From contig JAHEYP010000003.1 of NCBI GenBank assembly GCA_023251535.1, positions 124,001-188,000 on the forward strand: a stretch of 64,000 bases of DNA, read 5' to 3'. Both the position numbers and the translations under genes were made by a program. Position 1 is the first letter of the stretch. Each line of letters starts with the position of its first letter. This document shows, piece by piece, positions 45,897 through 55,307 of the stretch. The stretch comes from Bacteroidota bacterium (GTDB lineage: Bacteria > Bacteroidota > Bacteroidia > AKYH767-A > OLB10). The notes below the pieces were generated by a model. The model ran no database searches and was not told the DNA's origin. It was given only the letters and a program-made list of their open reading frames with translations.

Positions 45897-47225
45897 ATGT
45901 TTGAGAATTTAAGTGATAAGCTCGATAGGGCGTTTAAACTGCTGAAAGGGCAGGGCCAGATTACTGAAATTAACGTCGCAGAAACTTTAAAGGAAGTCCG
46001 TAAGGCCTTGCTTGATGCCGACGTGAATTATAAAGTTGCCAAGCAATTTACTGATACCGTAAAGGAAAAAGCACTCGGAAGAGATGTGTTGATTTCTGTT
46101 TCTCCGGGTCAGTTGATGGTTAAAATCACCCAAGAGGAGTTGACTGCCTTAATGGGCGGACAAGTTGCTGACATCACCCTAAAAAGCAATCCAGCGGTCA
46201 TTTTGATGGCGGGATTACAAGGTTCGGGTAAAACTACCTTGTCGGGTAAATTGGCCAACTTATTAAAGACTAAACGTAACCGCCAGGTAATGTTAGTGGC
46301 ATGCGACGTATATCGTCCTGCCGCTATCGACCAGTTAAAGGTTTTGGGTGAGCAAATCGGTGTTGAGGTATATGCTGAAATCGAGAATAAAAATCCGGTT
46401 CAGATTGCTCAAAACGCTATCGCTTATGCTAAAACTAAAGGATACAATACCGTAATTGTCGATACTGCCGGTCGTTTAGCGATCGATGAGGAGATGATGA
46501 ACGAGATTGAGCGCGTGAAGAAAGCCATCAATCCTGATGAGACTTTATTCGTGGTGGATGCCATGACAGGTCAAGATGCGGTGAATACTGCGAAAGCATT
46601 CAACGACCGATTGAATTTCGATGGGGTTGTGCTTACCAAACTCGACGGTGATACTCGTGGTGGTGCGGCGTTATCGATTAAGTCCGTTGTAAACAAACCA
46701 ATCAAGTTTGTGGGGATGGGCGAGAAGATGGAAGCATTAGATGTATTCTATCCAGAGAGGATGAGTGATCGTATCCTCGGCATGGGTGACATCGTTTCCC
46801 TTGTAGAGCGTGCACAAGAGCAATTCGATGCGAAGCAAGCAGCCGAGTTACAAAAGAAAATAGCGAAGAATCAATTCAACTTTAATGATTTCCTTGGTCA
46901 GCTTCAGCAGATCAAGAAAATGGGTAACATTAAAGATTTGATGGGCATGATTCCTGGAATGGGTAAAATGGTGAAGGATATCGATATCGACGAGAATTCG
47001 TTTAAATCGATTGAAGCTATCATTCAATCGATGACTGCTCAAGAACGTGAGAACCCTGAATTACTAAATGGTGGAAGAAGAAAAAGAATTGCTACTGGTA
47101 GTGGTACTTCCATTCAAGATGTAAATCGACTTATAAAACAGTTTGAGGATATGCGTAAAATGATGAAGATGTTCACGAATGGACAAGCTCAGAAAATGAT
47201 GCGAAATATGCCTCAACGTAGATAA
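45897..47225 (+). CDS. ffh: Signal recognition particle protein Ffh
   Basis: The 442-residue protein has the N helical bundle (1-90), the GTPase G domain with P-loop GLQGSGKTT (106-114), the DVYRPAAIDQL and DTAGR motifs and the TKLDGD motif, and a methionine-rich M domain (about 325-442, GMIPGMGKM) that binds signal peptides and the 4.5S RNA. It delivers inner-membrane and some exported proteins to FtsY and SecYEG. Neither ffs nor ftsY is in the window. The message may be leaderless. A terminator follows before folD. Confidence 0.97.
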   Translation: MFENLSDKLDRAFKLLKGQGQITEINVAETLKEVRKALLDADVNYKVAKQFTDTVKEKALGRDVLISVSPGQLMVKITQEELTALMGGQVADITLKSNPAVILMAGLQGSGKTTLSGKLANLLKTKRNRQVMLVACDVYRPAAIDQLKVLGEQIGVEVYAEIENKNPVQIAQNAIAYAKTKGYNTVIVDTAGRLAIDEEMMNEIERVKKAINPDETLFVVDAMTGQDAVNTAKAFNDRLNFDGVVLTKLDGDTRGGAALSIKSVVNKPIKFVGMGEKMEALDVFYPERMSDRILGMGDIVSLVERAQEQFDAKQAAELQKKIAKNQFNFNDFLGQLQQIKKMGNIKDLMGMIPGMGKMVKDIDIDENSFKSIEAIIQSMTAQERENPELLNGGRRKRIATGSGTSIQDVNRLIKQFEDMRKMMKMFTNGQAQKMMRNMPQRR

Positions 47226-47236
47226 TAACATAAAAT

Positions 47237-47271
47237 AAAAGCGTTCAATAATTATGGACGCTTTTGTTTTT
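47237..47271 (+). terminator. Terminator after ffh
   Basis: AAAAGCGT (47237-47244) and ACGCTTTT (47258-47265) form a perfect 8-bp stem with a 13-nt loop, followed by GTTTTTT. Confidence 0.8.
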
Positions 47272-47298
47272 TAATAATCATCTTTAAAATATCTGATT

Positions 47299-48204
47299 GT
47301 GCAATTAATTGACGGAAAAGCTACTGCGGAAGCTATCAAAATAGAAATCCGTGAGGAAGTAGAACAGATGCGCCGCGAAGGCAAAAAAGTACCTCATCTT
47401 GCTGCTGTTTTAGTGGGCAACGATGGTGCTTCAGAAACGTATGTGAATAACAAGATTAAAACCTGTCATGATATAGGTTTTGAGTCGTCGTTACTGAGAT
47501 TCGATGCTTCCATGACGGAAGATGAGTTGTTAGCAGAAATTGAAAAGCTAAATGAAAATGATGAGGTCGACGGATTTATTGTTCAGCTTCCTCTTCCTAA
47601 GCATATCGATGTATTAAAGATAACTGAAGCTATTCTTCCTGAGAAAGATGTTGATGGATTTCATCCTATCAATATCGGAAGAATGACGCAGCAAGTTCCT
47701 TGCTATATCCCTGCAACTCCGAAAGGAATCATGCAGCTTTTAGAGCGTTATAAAATCCCAACAGCAGGTAAACATTGTGTTGTTATCGGACGAAGTAATA
47801 TCGTCGGAACGCCAATGTCGGTTTTGCTTTCTCGTAATACTTATCCAGGAAATTGTACCGTTACTTTGTGCCATAGCAAGACTGAAAATATGGCTGAGAT
47901 TACGCGTCAAGCAGATATCATCGTTGCTGCTATCGGACAACCTTTCTTCTTAAAAGGAGATATGGTGAAAGAAGGAGCAGTGGTGATTGATGTCGGCATG
48001 ACACGCATTCCTTCCGATAAAACAAAAACAGGATACCGTTTAGTGGGCGATGTAGATTTTGAAAGTGTTGCACCTAAGTGTAGTTATATAACTCCTGTGC
48101 CTGGTGGCGTTGGACCAATGACCATTATCGGCCTTGTTCAAAATACCTTGCTTTCTGCCAAGAAAGTTGTTTATGCCTCAACAAGAAATGAAGTTCGCTC
48201 CTGA
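47299..48204 (+). CDS. folD: Bifunctional methylene-THF dehydrogenase/cyclohydrolase FolD
   Basis: The start is a GTG at 47299 (residues [10 protein letters not shown]). The 301-residue protein has the catalytic YVNNK motif (48-52), the family sequence QLPLPKHI, the NADP-binding [13 protein letters not shown] region and the C-terminal [10 protein letters not shown]. It converts 5,10-methylene-THF to 10-formyl-THF for purine and initiator-tRNA synthesis. Methylene-THF is also the substrate of MnmE, though that gene is distant. Its 3' end overlaps queE. Confidence 0.96.
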   Translation: MQLIDGKATAEAIKIEIREEVEQMRREGKKVPHLAAVLVGNDGASETYVNNKIKTCHDIGFESSLLRFDASMTEDELLAEIEKLNENDEVDGFIVQLPLPKHIDVLKITEAILPEKDVDGFHPINIGRMTQQVPCYIPATPKGIMQLLERYKIPTAGKHCVVIGRSNIVGTPMSVLLSRNTYPGNCTVTLCHSKTENMAEITRQADIIVAAIGQPFFLKGDMVKEGAVVIDVGMTRIPSDKTKTGYRLVGDVDFESVAPKCSYITPVPGGVGPMTIIGLVQNTLLSAKKVVYASTRNEVRS

Positions 48205-48811
48205 GATATTGCAAAAGCAGTATCCGGTAATGGAGTCTTTTTATACTATTCAAGGAGAAGGCATCAATACTGGAAGAGCTGCTTATTTTATTCGTTTAGC
48301 AGGATGTGATGTAGGTTGTGTTTGGTGCGATGTAAAAGAATCGTGGGAGGCCGAAAAGCATCCTATGAAGTCTGTTGAGCAATTGCTTGCTGAAGTAGCT
48401 GTGCATCCTGTTAAATTAATTGTTATTACTGGTGGAGAACCAGCGATGCATGATTTAACTGCTTTAACTGCTGTGTTGAAGTCGGAAGGGTACGAATTGG
48501 CTATCGAGACTTCTGGTGCTCACCCTTTGAGTGGCAATTGGGACTGGATATGCTTATCACCAAAGAAATTCAAAGCACCTTTGGCTGAAAATATAAAATT
48601 GGCTCAAGAATTGAAGGTAGTGGTTTTTAATACCAGCGATTTTAACTGGGCCGAGCAACATGCAGGAAATACTTCTGAAAGTTGTGCATTGCAATTACAA
48701 CCCGAATATGGCAATACAGAGAAAGTAATGCCGTTAATTATTGATTATGTAAAGGCAAATCCAAAGTGGAGAATATCTTTGCAAACGCACAAGATTATAA
48801 ATGTGCCTTAA
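48173..48811 (+). CDS. queE: 7-carboxy-7-deazaguanine synthase QueE
   Basis: The ATG at 48173 (MPQQEMKF) is preferred over the frame's first ATG at 48134, which lies deep in folD; a second choice is 48188. The 212-residue radical SAM enzyme has the cluster motif C-DVG-C-VW-C (CX3CX2C), the family start [10 protein letters not shown], the second-half TGGEPAMH, and EYGN near the C-terminus. It makes the 7-deazaguanine core for queuosine. QueC, QueD and QueF are not in the window. It overlaps folD by 32 nt, suggesting translational coupling, and its own end lies close to the next gene. Confidence 0.93.
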   Translation: MPQQEMKFAPEILQKQYPVMESFYTIQGEGINTGRAAYFIRLAGCDVGCVWCDVKESWEAEKHPMKSVEQLLAEVAVHPVKLIVITGGEPAMHDLTALTAVLKSEGYELAIETSGAHPLSGNWDWICLSPKKFKAPLAENIKLAQELKVVVFNTSDFNWAEQHAGNTSESCALQLQPEYGNTEKVMPLIIDYVKANPKWRISLQTHKIINVP

Positions 48812-48824
48812 GGCTAAAAACAAA

Positions 48825-50771
48825 ATGATAAAAACTATTTATTCAGGCATAATGACAGCTTTTTTTCTGCTACTGTCTTTTTCTTCTTTTGCTCAAATGC
48901 CAAAATATTCTTCAACGAATAAATCTGCTATAAACGCATTTGAAGATGGCACTAAACAAGTCGATGGAGGTAATTGGGCTAAGGCAATTCCTTACTTCGA
49001 AAAAGCTATCTCAAAGGATTCAGGTTTTATTGAAGCATACATGATTCTTGGTGATGTTTATGCCGAACAAAATAATTTCGAAAATGCAGTCAAGTATTAT
49101 GATAAGGCTGCTCATATTAATCCGACTTTCTTTCCTAACAATTTTTATTTGCTAGGTACCTTGCAGTTGAAGTTGGCGCGTTACGAAGATGCGAAGTCAA
49201 GCTTCAACGATTACTTGCGAATTGCTAAAGGCGCTCCTGCCGATAAAATTGAAACGGTAAATCGACTTATCGGAAATTGTGATTTCTCAATTAACGCGAT
49301 GAAGCATCCTGTGCCTTTTACTCCTAAAAATTTAGGTGCGGGTGTGAATACTTCGGGAGGAGAATATTATCCTTCCTTAACGGTTGATCAAAAGCAATTG
49401 ATATTTACGCGTCGTTTTAAAGACGATCGATTGAATGGAATGGAACAGGAGGATTTTTATATTTCTACAAAGAAAGATTCTGTTTGGCAACGTGCTTTTA
49501 ATCCTGGTCCTCCGTTAAATTCATTGCAAAACGAAGGTGCTCCTTCTGTTTCTGCCGATGGTAAGTTGGTGTTTTATGCTGCTTGTGATCGCCCCGATAG
49601 TAAAGGGAATTGCGATATTTATTTATCGCAGTTGATGGCCGATGGCAGCTGGACAAAACCTTTTAATCTTGGATCACCTGTGAATACAGGAGCATGGGAA
49701 ACGCAACCTTCATTCTCATCGGATGGAAGGACTTTGTATTTTATTCGTGGCTATACCGATCGCAATACTCGTCGTCAGGTGCAAGATATTTATTCAACAA
49801 CATTTCAAACCGACATGACTTGGTCGGAGCCAGTACGATTAAGTGATACCATTAATACTTCAGGTGTTGAAGAAAGTGTTTTTATTCATCCCGATAATCA
49901 AACTTTGTATTTCGCTAGCGACGGACATACTGGTCTCGGTGGACTCGATATTTTCGTGAGCCGTAAAGATGCAAATGGACGTTGGGGGATACCTGTTAAC
50001 CTCGGATATCCTATCAATACTAATGAAGACGAAAATAGTATGATGGTTAGTCCCGATGGAAAAACAGCTTACTTCAGCAGCAGTAGAAAAGATGGCTTTG
50101 GTGATCTTGATTTATACAGTTTCGATCTCTACAAAGAAGCACAACCTTCTTTAGTGAGTTATGTAAAAGCTAGAGTAGTGGATGCCGCTAGCGGAAATCC
50201 TTTGTCGGCGAAATTTGAGATTATTGATGTAGAAACCGGTAATGTTATGGTATCAAATGCTACCGATAAAAGGAAGGGAGAATTTTTGGCTTGCTTGCCT
50301 GCAGGGAAAAATTATATGCTCAATGTTAATAAAGAAAGTTACTTATTTTACTCTGATTACTTCGAATGCAAGGCAGCAACAGATAAGCAAAACGCATACG
50401 ATTTATTGATCAAATTAAAACAACCGGTAGCAGGAGAGAAGGTGGTATTAAAAAATATTTTCTTTGATGTAAATAAGTTTGAATTGAAGAAAGAATCGAT
50501 GCCTGAACTCAACAAGCTTTTAAGTTATTTAAAGAGCAGTGCAACGGTTCGTATTGAAGTCAGCGGACATACCGATAACACTGGCGACAAAAAAGCTAAT
50601 CTTTTATTATCCGAAAATCGTGCAAAATCCGTGTATGATTTCTTAATAAAAGCAGGAATCTCGGCCGCTCGACTTACGTATAAAGGATATGGCGATACCA
50701 AACCGGTAGCAGATAATAGCACCGACGAAGGAAAATCGCAAAATAGAAGAACAGAGTTTACAATCCTTTAG
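48825..50771 (+). CDS. TPR-PD40-OmpA outer-membrane protein, PorE-like architecture
   Basis: The start is the ATG at 48825, opening a signal peptide (MIKTIYSGIMTAFFLLLSFS, cleaved near SFAQ); the frame's ATG at 48801 lies in queE. The 648-residue protein has TPR repeats (about 25-150), a PD40 propeller (about 165-435), a carboxypeptidase-regulatory-like domain (about 440-520) and an OmpA domain (about 540-648) with the peptidoglycan-binding HTDNTGD and NRRTEF motifs. This order matches PorE, a T9SS component of P. gingivalis. The lipobox cysteine known in PorE is absent. Paralogues of this architecture are common, so the role is uncertain. Confidence 0.8.
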   Translation: MIKTIYSGIMTAFFLLLSFSSFAQMPKYSSTNKSAINAFEDGTKQVDGGNWAKAIPYFEKAISKDSGFIEAYMILGDVYAEQNNFENAVKYYDKAAHINPTFFPNNFYLLGTLQLKLARYEDAKSSFNDYLRIAKGAPADKIETVNRLIGNCDFSINAMKHPVPFTPKNLGAGVNTSGGEYYPSLTVDQKQLIFTRRFKDDRLNGMEQEDFYISTKKDSVWQRAFNPGPPLNSLQNEGAPSVSADGKLVFYAACDRPDSKGNCDIYLSQLMADGSWTKPFNLGSPVNTGAWETQPSFSSDGRTLYFIRGYTDRNTRRQVQDIYSTTFQTDMTWSEPVRLSDTINTSGVEESVFIHPDNQTLYFASDGHTGLGGLDIFVSRKDANGRWGIPVNLGYPINTNEDENSMMVSPDGKTAYFSSSRKDGFGDLDLYSFDLYKEAQPSLVSYVKARVVDAASGNPLSAKFEIIDVETGNVMVSNATDKRKGEFLACLPAGKNYMLNVNKESYLFYSDYFECKAATDKQNAYDLLIKLKQPVAGEKVVLKNIFFDVNKFELKKESMPELNKLLSYLKSSATVRIEVSGHTDNTGDKKANLLLSENRAKSVYDFLIKAGISAARLTYKGYGDTKPVADNSTDEGKSQNRRTEFTIL

Positions 50772-50772
50772 A

Positions 50773-51513
50773 ATGCCATTTACTGCGGCGCATCCTGCCA
50801 TATTAGTACCTCTTAAAAAGGTTCCTGAAAAATATATTTCATGGACAGCTCTTATTATTGGGAGCATGGTTCCTGACATGGAATATTTTATTTGGTTAAG
50901 TTCGGGGTCATTCCTAAGTCATACGCGAATGGGTATATTCTATTTTGATTTACCCATGACGTTTTTATTGGCTTTCTTTTGGCAACAATCTGCTGTATTT
51001 GTGTGCCGTAAGCGTTGGCCGTATTTGAAAGCTCAATATTTACATCAACGCATTGAGTATTTCCCTGATTATTTAAAAAAGCATTGGATCAAGTTTACTG
51101 TTTCGGCATTGGTAGGGATATTATCGCATTTAGCTTGGGACTCCTTTAGTCACGCGAAAGGTTATATGGCTGTAAATGTATTTCCTGTGCTGATAGAACA
51201 TATTAGTATTATGGGAATTTATACTCGGCTCTGCTATGTAGTTTGGTACGTAAGTACAATTGTTGGGTTGTTGGCAATCGCAGCTACTATGTTCGATTTT
51301 AAAGCTGTATTAAGACATAGGGCAGGTAATTTTAAAAGCAACCTAATCTTTATGTTGAAAGTTGAGTTAATAGCAATTGTAATTGGCATTACAAGAGTTT
51401 TTATGGGCCTCGACGACAATATACCTCGTCATTTAATAATCATTGCACTTGGAGCTTCTATTTATTCATTTGCGTTGATGATTCTTTGGAGCCGACGAAA
51501 AAGTAAAGCATAA
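50773..51513 (+). CDS. DUF4184 integral membrane protein
   Basis: The 246-residue protein starts 1 nt after the PorE-like gene. It has MPFTAAHPAILVPLK at its N-terminus, a segment (GSMVPDMEYFIWL) and a DSFSH motif (about 128-134), all characteristic of DUF4184. About five or six membrane helices are present (near 22, 52, 110, 145, 190, 220). Conserved His and Asp residues in the first loop and the D-S-F-S-H motif suggest a metal-binding or hydrolase-like active site, but no function is known. A strong hairpin terminator follows. Confidence 0.85.
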   Translation: MPFTAAHPAILVPLKKVPEKYISWTALIIGSMVPDMEYFIWLSSGSFLSHTRMGIFYFDLPMTFLLAFFWQQSAVFVCRKRWPYLKAQYLHQRIEYFPDYLKKHWIKFTVSALVGILSHLAWDSFSHAKGYMAVNVFPVLIEHISIMGIYTRLCYVVWYVSTIVGLLAIAATMFDFKAVLRHRAGNFKSNLIFMLKVELIAIVIGITRVFMGLDDNIPRHLIIIALGASIYSFALMILWSRRKSKA

Positions 51514-51539
51514 AAAAAGGATACCGAAGTATCCTTTTT
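51514..51539. terminator. Bidirectional terminator after DUF4184 gene
   Basis: AAAAAGGATAC (51514-51524) and GTATCCTTTTT (51529-51539) pair perfectly over the loop CGAA. The same tetraloop closes the terminator at 25828-25855. It separates convergent genes. Confidence 0.9.
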
Positions 51540-51542
51540 ATT

Positions 51543-53006
51543 TTAATGATGTTCTTTATCGTCATCATCTTTCTTAACCGGTTCCACATACGGGATTCCT
51601 AATTCTTTGCTTAGGATTTTCTCCATTGTATCCTCGTCAATTTTTTTCGCCATTATTTTCTTGTCTTTGTCGAGAATGAAAATTTGAGGAGTAGTTGTTA
51701 CATCGAATTCGTGTCGGAAATTGTTTTGCAATTTAGGGTCCGCTACATTAATCCAATCGAGATTATTTTCTCTGATGTATTTTCTCCATTTGTCCATTTC
51801 CACTTCTGTACATGCAGCATAGACTTGAACACCTTTCGTTTTTACTTTATCATAGAATGCTTTCACTTTAGGAGTTGCTTTTTTACAGTGACCACAATCT
51901 GGATCCCAGAAATAAAGGATAGTGTAAGGGGAGTTCACCGCATAAAGAGATTGATAGTTATCGGTGGAATCAGCAAGAATCAAGTTCTTTACTTTTTTTC
52001 CAATTAAAATTGGATCTAAAATGCTGGCGCGATCTTGAATTTTGAAGAGTGTTGCATCGTCAACCCAATACGCAAGTTCTTTTGAATAGTACTTCTTTAC
52101 TAAATGAACGAATACTGCATCCATACCCATGATGTTTGAAGTTTCATGCGTATTGGTAAGGTACCAAACCATGAACTTGAATGTTTCCTTATTTGGCTTT
52201 GCTTTACCTACTAGCATGTCGCATTCAGGAATAATTGAATCCGGAATTTGCAGTACCATGTTTTTCATATAATAACTAACCTTGCTATTATAGATTGGTG
52301 TTCTCAATAAACGCTCATCCGACAAGTCGATATTATCGAAATAATGAGCTTTATAGAAACGATAGGCAAATGTTGAATCTTTGGCTCCGTTTGGTAAAAT
52401 TGGAGCATCAGGAATCACGATATCTTGCGATGCTTTAAATACTGCTGCTAAGAACGATCCTTGATTTTTGGTGATGTAGTCTTTTTTGTAATTAGCCACC
52501 GACTCATCAATTCTCTTCATTGATGCATCAATGCTATCAGTTGGTTGCTTCGCGTCAGTTAGCTGTTTTCTTTGTGCCTTTAATGGCTCAATTTCTCGCG
52601 ATTGTTTCTGAATGAATTGAAGGTAAGTGTAGAACTGAGCATTTTCATCACAGTCCTTTACCTTCATGCTATTGATAATGTCGTTCATATCGCATTCCAT
52701 GCTGAAGTGCTGAACTTTATCAACCAGAATTTCGAAATAGGTCTTGTTCGGGAATACGAACAGATAGATTCCACCTGGCAATGCTTCTTTCCCTTTGAAA
52801 GAAATCTTTCCAGTGGCATCAACTCGTGCCGAATCTTTAATGTACTGTTTGTCGCCGTAATAGTTTGCAAGGTAACATAAGGTATCCTTAATGCCGGCAA
52901 TCTTGAATTTTAAATCGTATCCGGCAACAGCTGGAGTCGTGCCGGCTTTCGATAGGGTACTTACCCCGATTAACAGAATGAAGAATAGATTTTTTAGTTT
53001 TCGCAT
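51543..53006 (-). CDS. TlpA-like disulfide reductase with DUF4369/DUF5106 domains
   Basis: The 487-residue protein has a signal peptide (1-22), a DUF4369-like beta domain (about 25-130: CYLANYYGDKQYIKDSARVD), a helical DUF5106-like region (about 130-325) and a C-terminal thioredoxin domain with the active site C-GH-C in WDPDCGHCKKATP (near residue 374). The family is common in Bacteroidota and reduces or isomerises disulfides in the periplasm. The C-terminus is acidic and His-rich. Convergent with the DUF4184 gene at a shared terminator. Confidence 0.87.
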   Translation of the reverse strand: MRKLKNLFFILLIGVSTLSKAGTTPAVAGYDLKFKIAGIKDTLCYLANYYGDKQYIKDSARVDATGKISFKGKEALPGGIYLFVFPNKTYFEILVDKVQHFSMECDMNDIINSMKVKDCDENAQFYTYLQFIQKQSREIEPLKAQRKQLTDAKQPTDSIDASMKRIDESVANYKKDYITKNQGSFLAAVFKASQDIVIPDAPILPNGAKDSTFAYRFYKAHYFDNIDLSDERLLRTPIYNSKVSYYMKNMVLQIPDSIIPECDMLVGKAKPNKETFKFMVWYLTNTHETSNIMGMDAVFVHLVKKYYSKELAYWVDDATLFKIQDRASILDPILIGKKVKNLILADSTDNYQSLYAVNSPYTILYFWDPDCGHCKKATPKVKAFYDKVKTKGVQVYAACTEVEMDKWRKYIRENNLDWINVADPKLQNNFRHEFDVTTTPQIFILDKDKKIMAKKIDEDTMEKILSKELGIPYVEPVKKDDDDKEHH

Positions 53007-53438
53007 TTCTTTCGATCTTTTGATGTCGCTAAAATAGCAATCTAATATGGTATTTTAGCTGAAGTTTGTACGCTAATTATTACAAGTTGTGTCGTTTTAA
53101 TGCCCTTTTTCATGATACATTCATTTGTTTGTTCAAAAAGCTGAGATTTTCCATTTTTTGTTTGCGATTGGAATAAACGCAGAAAAAGTTGTATTATTGG
53201 CATGGTACTGACTTGTCGTATATTCAGATATACTACTTTGGAACCGTAATACATGAAGTGGTTGGGGAAACCGTTCATTGTAATTAAACCAACGCTTGTT
53301 ATTTCGAATAGCAGAATTAGTTCACTAATAACTGTTGAAAAATCCTACACCTTTTAGGTGATAACATGGATTTCAGATAAGTCAATTATTACTAATTTTG
53401 AATTAGTCATTAATCTGTTTCAAAAAAGATACTTAAGT
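53007..53438. other. Intergenic region, 432 bp
   Basis: This gap lies between two divergently read genes. It contains a -7 box for the small gene at 53439 (53393-53400) and a near -7 box (TATTTTAG on the minus strand) close to 53035. A minus-strand open frame (53042-53278) has no signal peptide, motif or promoter and is not called. Nothing else was seen. Confidence 0.5.
53393..53400 (+). promoter_or_regulatory. -7 box of the 47-residue membrane peptide gene
   Basis: TAATTTTG matches TAnnTTTG exactly, 38 nt upstream of the ATG at 53439. It supports the shorter start, since the longer frame from 53358 would begin upstream of the promoter. Confidence 0.45.
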
Positions 53439-53582
53439 ATGAAGGAGCAAAAAACGATGGTGGAGTTGGTTCGCAGATACGAATCATATCCGTTAAGTAA
53501 TTTTGAGAGATTAGGAATAGGAGTTACAATCATGTTTTTTATTGCCATGATGTTTTTGTTTTTTATTGCACCGTCTCTTTAA
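53439..53582 (+). CDS. Small single-pass membrane protein, 47 residues
   Basis: The open frame extends back to 53358, but the ATG at 53439 lies downstream of a -7 box. A short purine-rich stretch after it is not a clear ribosome site. The product has a soluble, charged N-terminus (MKEQKTMVELVRRYESYPLS, 1-20) and one hydrophobic helix (about 27-46, GVTIMFFIAMMFLFFIAPSL). I recognise no family. Its codon use and the helix look real, but the short length leaves doubt. It stops 12 nt before the convergent barrel-protein gene. Confidence 0.5.
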   Translation: MKEQKTMVELVRRYESYPLSNFERLGIGVTIMFFIAMMFLFFIAPSL

Positions 53583-53594
53583 TTGAAATATAAA

Positions 53595-54482
53595 CTATTT
53601 CTTTTCCGGAGTAGTTTCCGGTACTGTTTGTTTGTCTTCTACTTTTTCTTTCCCTGTTATCAGGTAAAATATTTTCACTCCGAAAATCGGTTCGGCACCA
53701 ATTAATTGTCCTTTCAAATAATTATTAACTTCTACCGAAATCCCTGCAGTTCTGTTGTAATTATAGCTTAGTGTTGTGTTTACAGCCATGTAACCTGCAT
53801 TGTTTCTGTATAATCCATAATAGCCGCCATTTACTTCTTCATCGCCATTCTCGAATGGAAATAGTCCGTTGATATTTCCAGTAAGGTCTAGGCAGGGCAA
53901 AATATGCCATCCAGCTAAAAACTCTCCAGAGAAATCATCACTAAAGCCTTTGTTTCTTTTTCGAACTCCCGTCGATCCTCCAAAGTATAAATGGGTATTA
54001 AGTTGATAGTATAAGTCGAAGTGAATGGAGGTTGCATTGTCGCCATATCCTGTATTTAATCCTTCTGCCTGATCATTCTTGCCAAACCCCAAACTTTGTT
54101 TTAGTGTTGCTGTAGCTATCAGTTTTTTCTGTTCTGCAAACGAATAACTGAGTCCGATTTCCATGTCGCTCGGTCCGCTGCTTTTTAGATCTTTTCCTAA
54201 GTTAAAATCAGCATTACTTTGTACTTTATTTTGAATGTAAACAGGAGCATAAACACTTACATTGAATTTATTGGATAAACCGTAATTGCCCGATAAAATC
54301 CATTGACTTGATATAGTTTTGGGCGATGATTTTCTTTCCCCATCTTGATCGAAAACGGAACTGTAGGAGGTGGTTTTATATCCAATGCCAATATGTCCGT
54401 CGCCTTTTTTTGCAGGATAGTTGATGCTGTATCCAACTTGACTAAATAACATTAAGCCTATAACAATGCCCTTGAATTTCAT
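53595..54482 (-). CDS. Outer-membrane beta-barrel protein (Phenol_MetA_deg-like transporter)
   Basis: The 295-residue protein has a signal peptide (1-19) and many short amphipathic strands of a beta-barrel. Typical sequences are GIGYKTTSYSSVFDQDG, LSNKFNVSVYAPVYIQNK and MEIGLSYSFAEQKK, which resemble the transporter-like MetA-pathway barrel family. It probably forms a pore or sensor barrel in the outer membrane, with unknown substrate. The C-terminus is rich in Glu, Pro and Lys, not an aromatic end, so the barrel may not be closed by the last residues. Its promoter (54531-54558) is a good consensus match. Confidence 0.7.
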   Translation of the reverse strand: MKFKGIVIGLMLFSQVGYSINYPAKKGDGHIGIGYKTTSYSSVFDQDGERKSSPKTISSQWILSGNYGLSNKFNVSVYAPVYIQNKVQSNADFNLGKDLKSSGPSDMEIGLSYSFAEQKKLIATATLKQSLGFGKNDQAEGLNTGYGDNATSIHFDLYYQLNTHLYFGGSTGVRKRNKGFSDDFSGEFLAGWHILPCLDLTGNINGLFPFENGDEEVNGGYYGLYRNNAGYMAVNTTLSYNYNRTAGISVEVNNYLKGQLIGAEPIFGVKIFYLITGKEKVEDKQTVPETTPEKK

Positions 54483-54530
54483 TTATTTCACACTTTAAGC
54501 GACTAATTTAATCACGATATGACCTGTTTT

Positions 54531-54558
54531 CAAAGATAAATTGGGCAAACAAGCTCAA
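54531..54558 (-). promoter_or_regulatory. Bacteroidota-type promoter of the barrel gene
   Basis: On the minus strand TTG (54558-54556) is followed by 17 nt and TATCTTTG (54538-54531), matching TTG-N17-23-TAnnTTTG. The start codon lies 49 nt downstream. A small hairpin with AATTGGGC and GCTCAATT (one G-T pair) overlaps the TTG. Confidence 0.65.
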
Positions 54559-54701
54559 TTATTTGACTAAAGTACCAAAACCATGGTTGGCTTATCGAAA
54601 ATCTATGGCAACATTGTCAATAATATTAATCATGGTCGCAATAGGTCATTTTGCTTCTAGCTTTAACTTAGATTAACGATCTTTGCAGAAATAATTTTTA
54701 T

Positions 54702-55307
54702 ATGCAAAAGATTAAGAGAAGTTGGTTGACGGATGTTTCAATGTCGTATTCTGAATATCGTGAATTGCTCGATGATTTGTTATTAGCGAATAAAACAACA
54801 GGTGATGATCAGTCGGAGGAAAGGATTAGCTATGCTTCTTTAAATCAAAAGAGAATGCAGCGACTCGATAAAGCTACGATGCCGACAGGGCTTTCTTCTT
54901 TCAAGATAAATGCTAAAGTTGGAGTAATGATCATCACTGAAGGATGGTGTGGTGATTCAGCGCAGATCGTTCCATGGTTTGAACAATATCTCGAGTTATA
55001 TCAACCTGAAGTGAAGTCTTATTTTATACTGCGTGACGATAATCCGCAAGTGATGGATAGCTTCCTCACAAATGGCACTAGAGGTATCCCGAAATTTGTT
55101 TTCTTTAATGAAGAGACTCTCGATGTTTTGGCATTATGGGGACCGCGTCCTGAGAAAATTCAACAGTGGTTCCTTTCTATGAAAGAAGAGCAACCGGGAT
55201 TGTCGAAAGATGAATACGGATTACAATTGCATCAGTTTTATACAAAAGATAAAGGGCATGAAATTATCGCTGATTTACAGAGTGTATTTCAAACTTTATC
55301 CGTTTGA
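54702..55307 (+). CDS. Thioredoxin-family protein with a single active-site Cys
   Basis: The 201-residue protein has an N-terminal helical part (1-65) and a thioredoxin fold. The active-site loop reads EGWCGDSAQ (about 80-88), where the second cysteine of CxxC is replaced by Ser, and TRGIPKFVFF (about 125-134) is the cis-proline loop. A long helical tail follows. Single-Cys members of this family may reduce substrates by a monothiol mechanism or bind partners. No export signal is present. Its last 12 nt overlap the end of the convergent DUF5916 gene. Confidence 0.8.
   Translation: MQKIKRSWLTDVSMSYSEYRELLDDLLLANKTTGDDQSEERISYASLNQKRMQRLDKATMPTGLSSFKINAKVGVMIITEGWCGDSAQIVPWFEQYLELYQPEVKSYFILRDDNPQVMDSFLTNGTRGIPKFVFFNEETLDVLALWGPRPEKIQQWFLSMKEEQPGLSKDEYGLQLHQFYTKDKGHEIIADLQSVFQTLSV

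Noticed and set aside
53042-53278. 78-residue minus-strand frame in the gap
   Set aside because: No -7 box at a suitable distance, no helix or signal peptide, and composition like the flanking spacer DNA.
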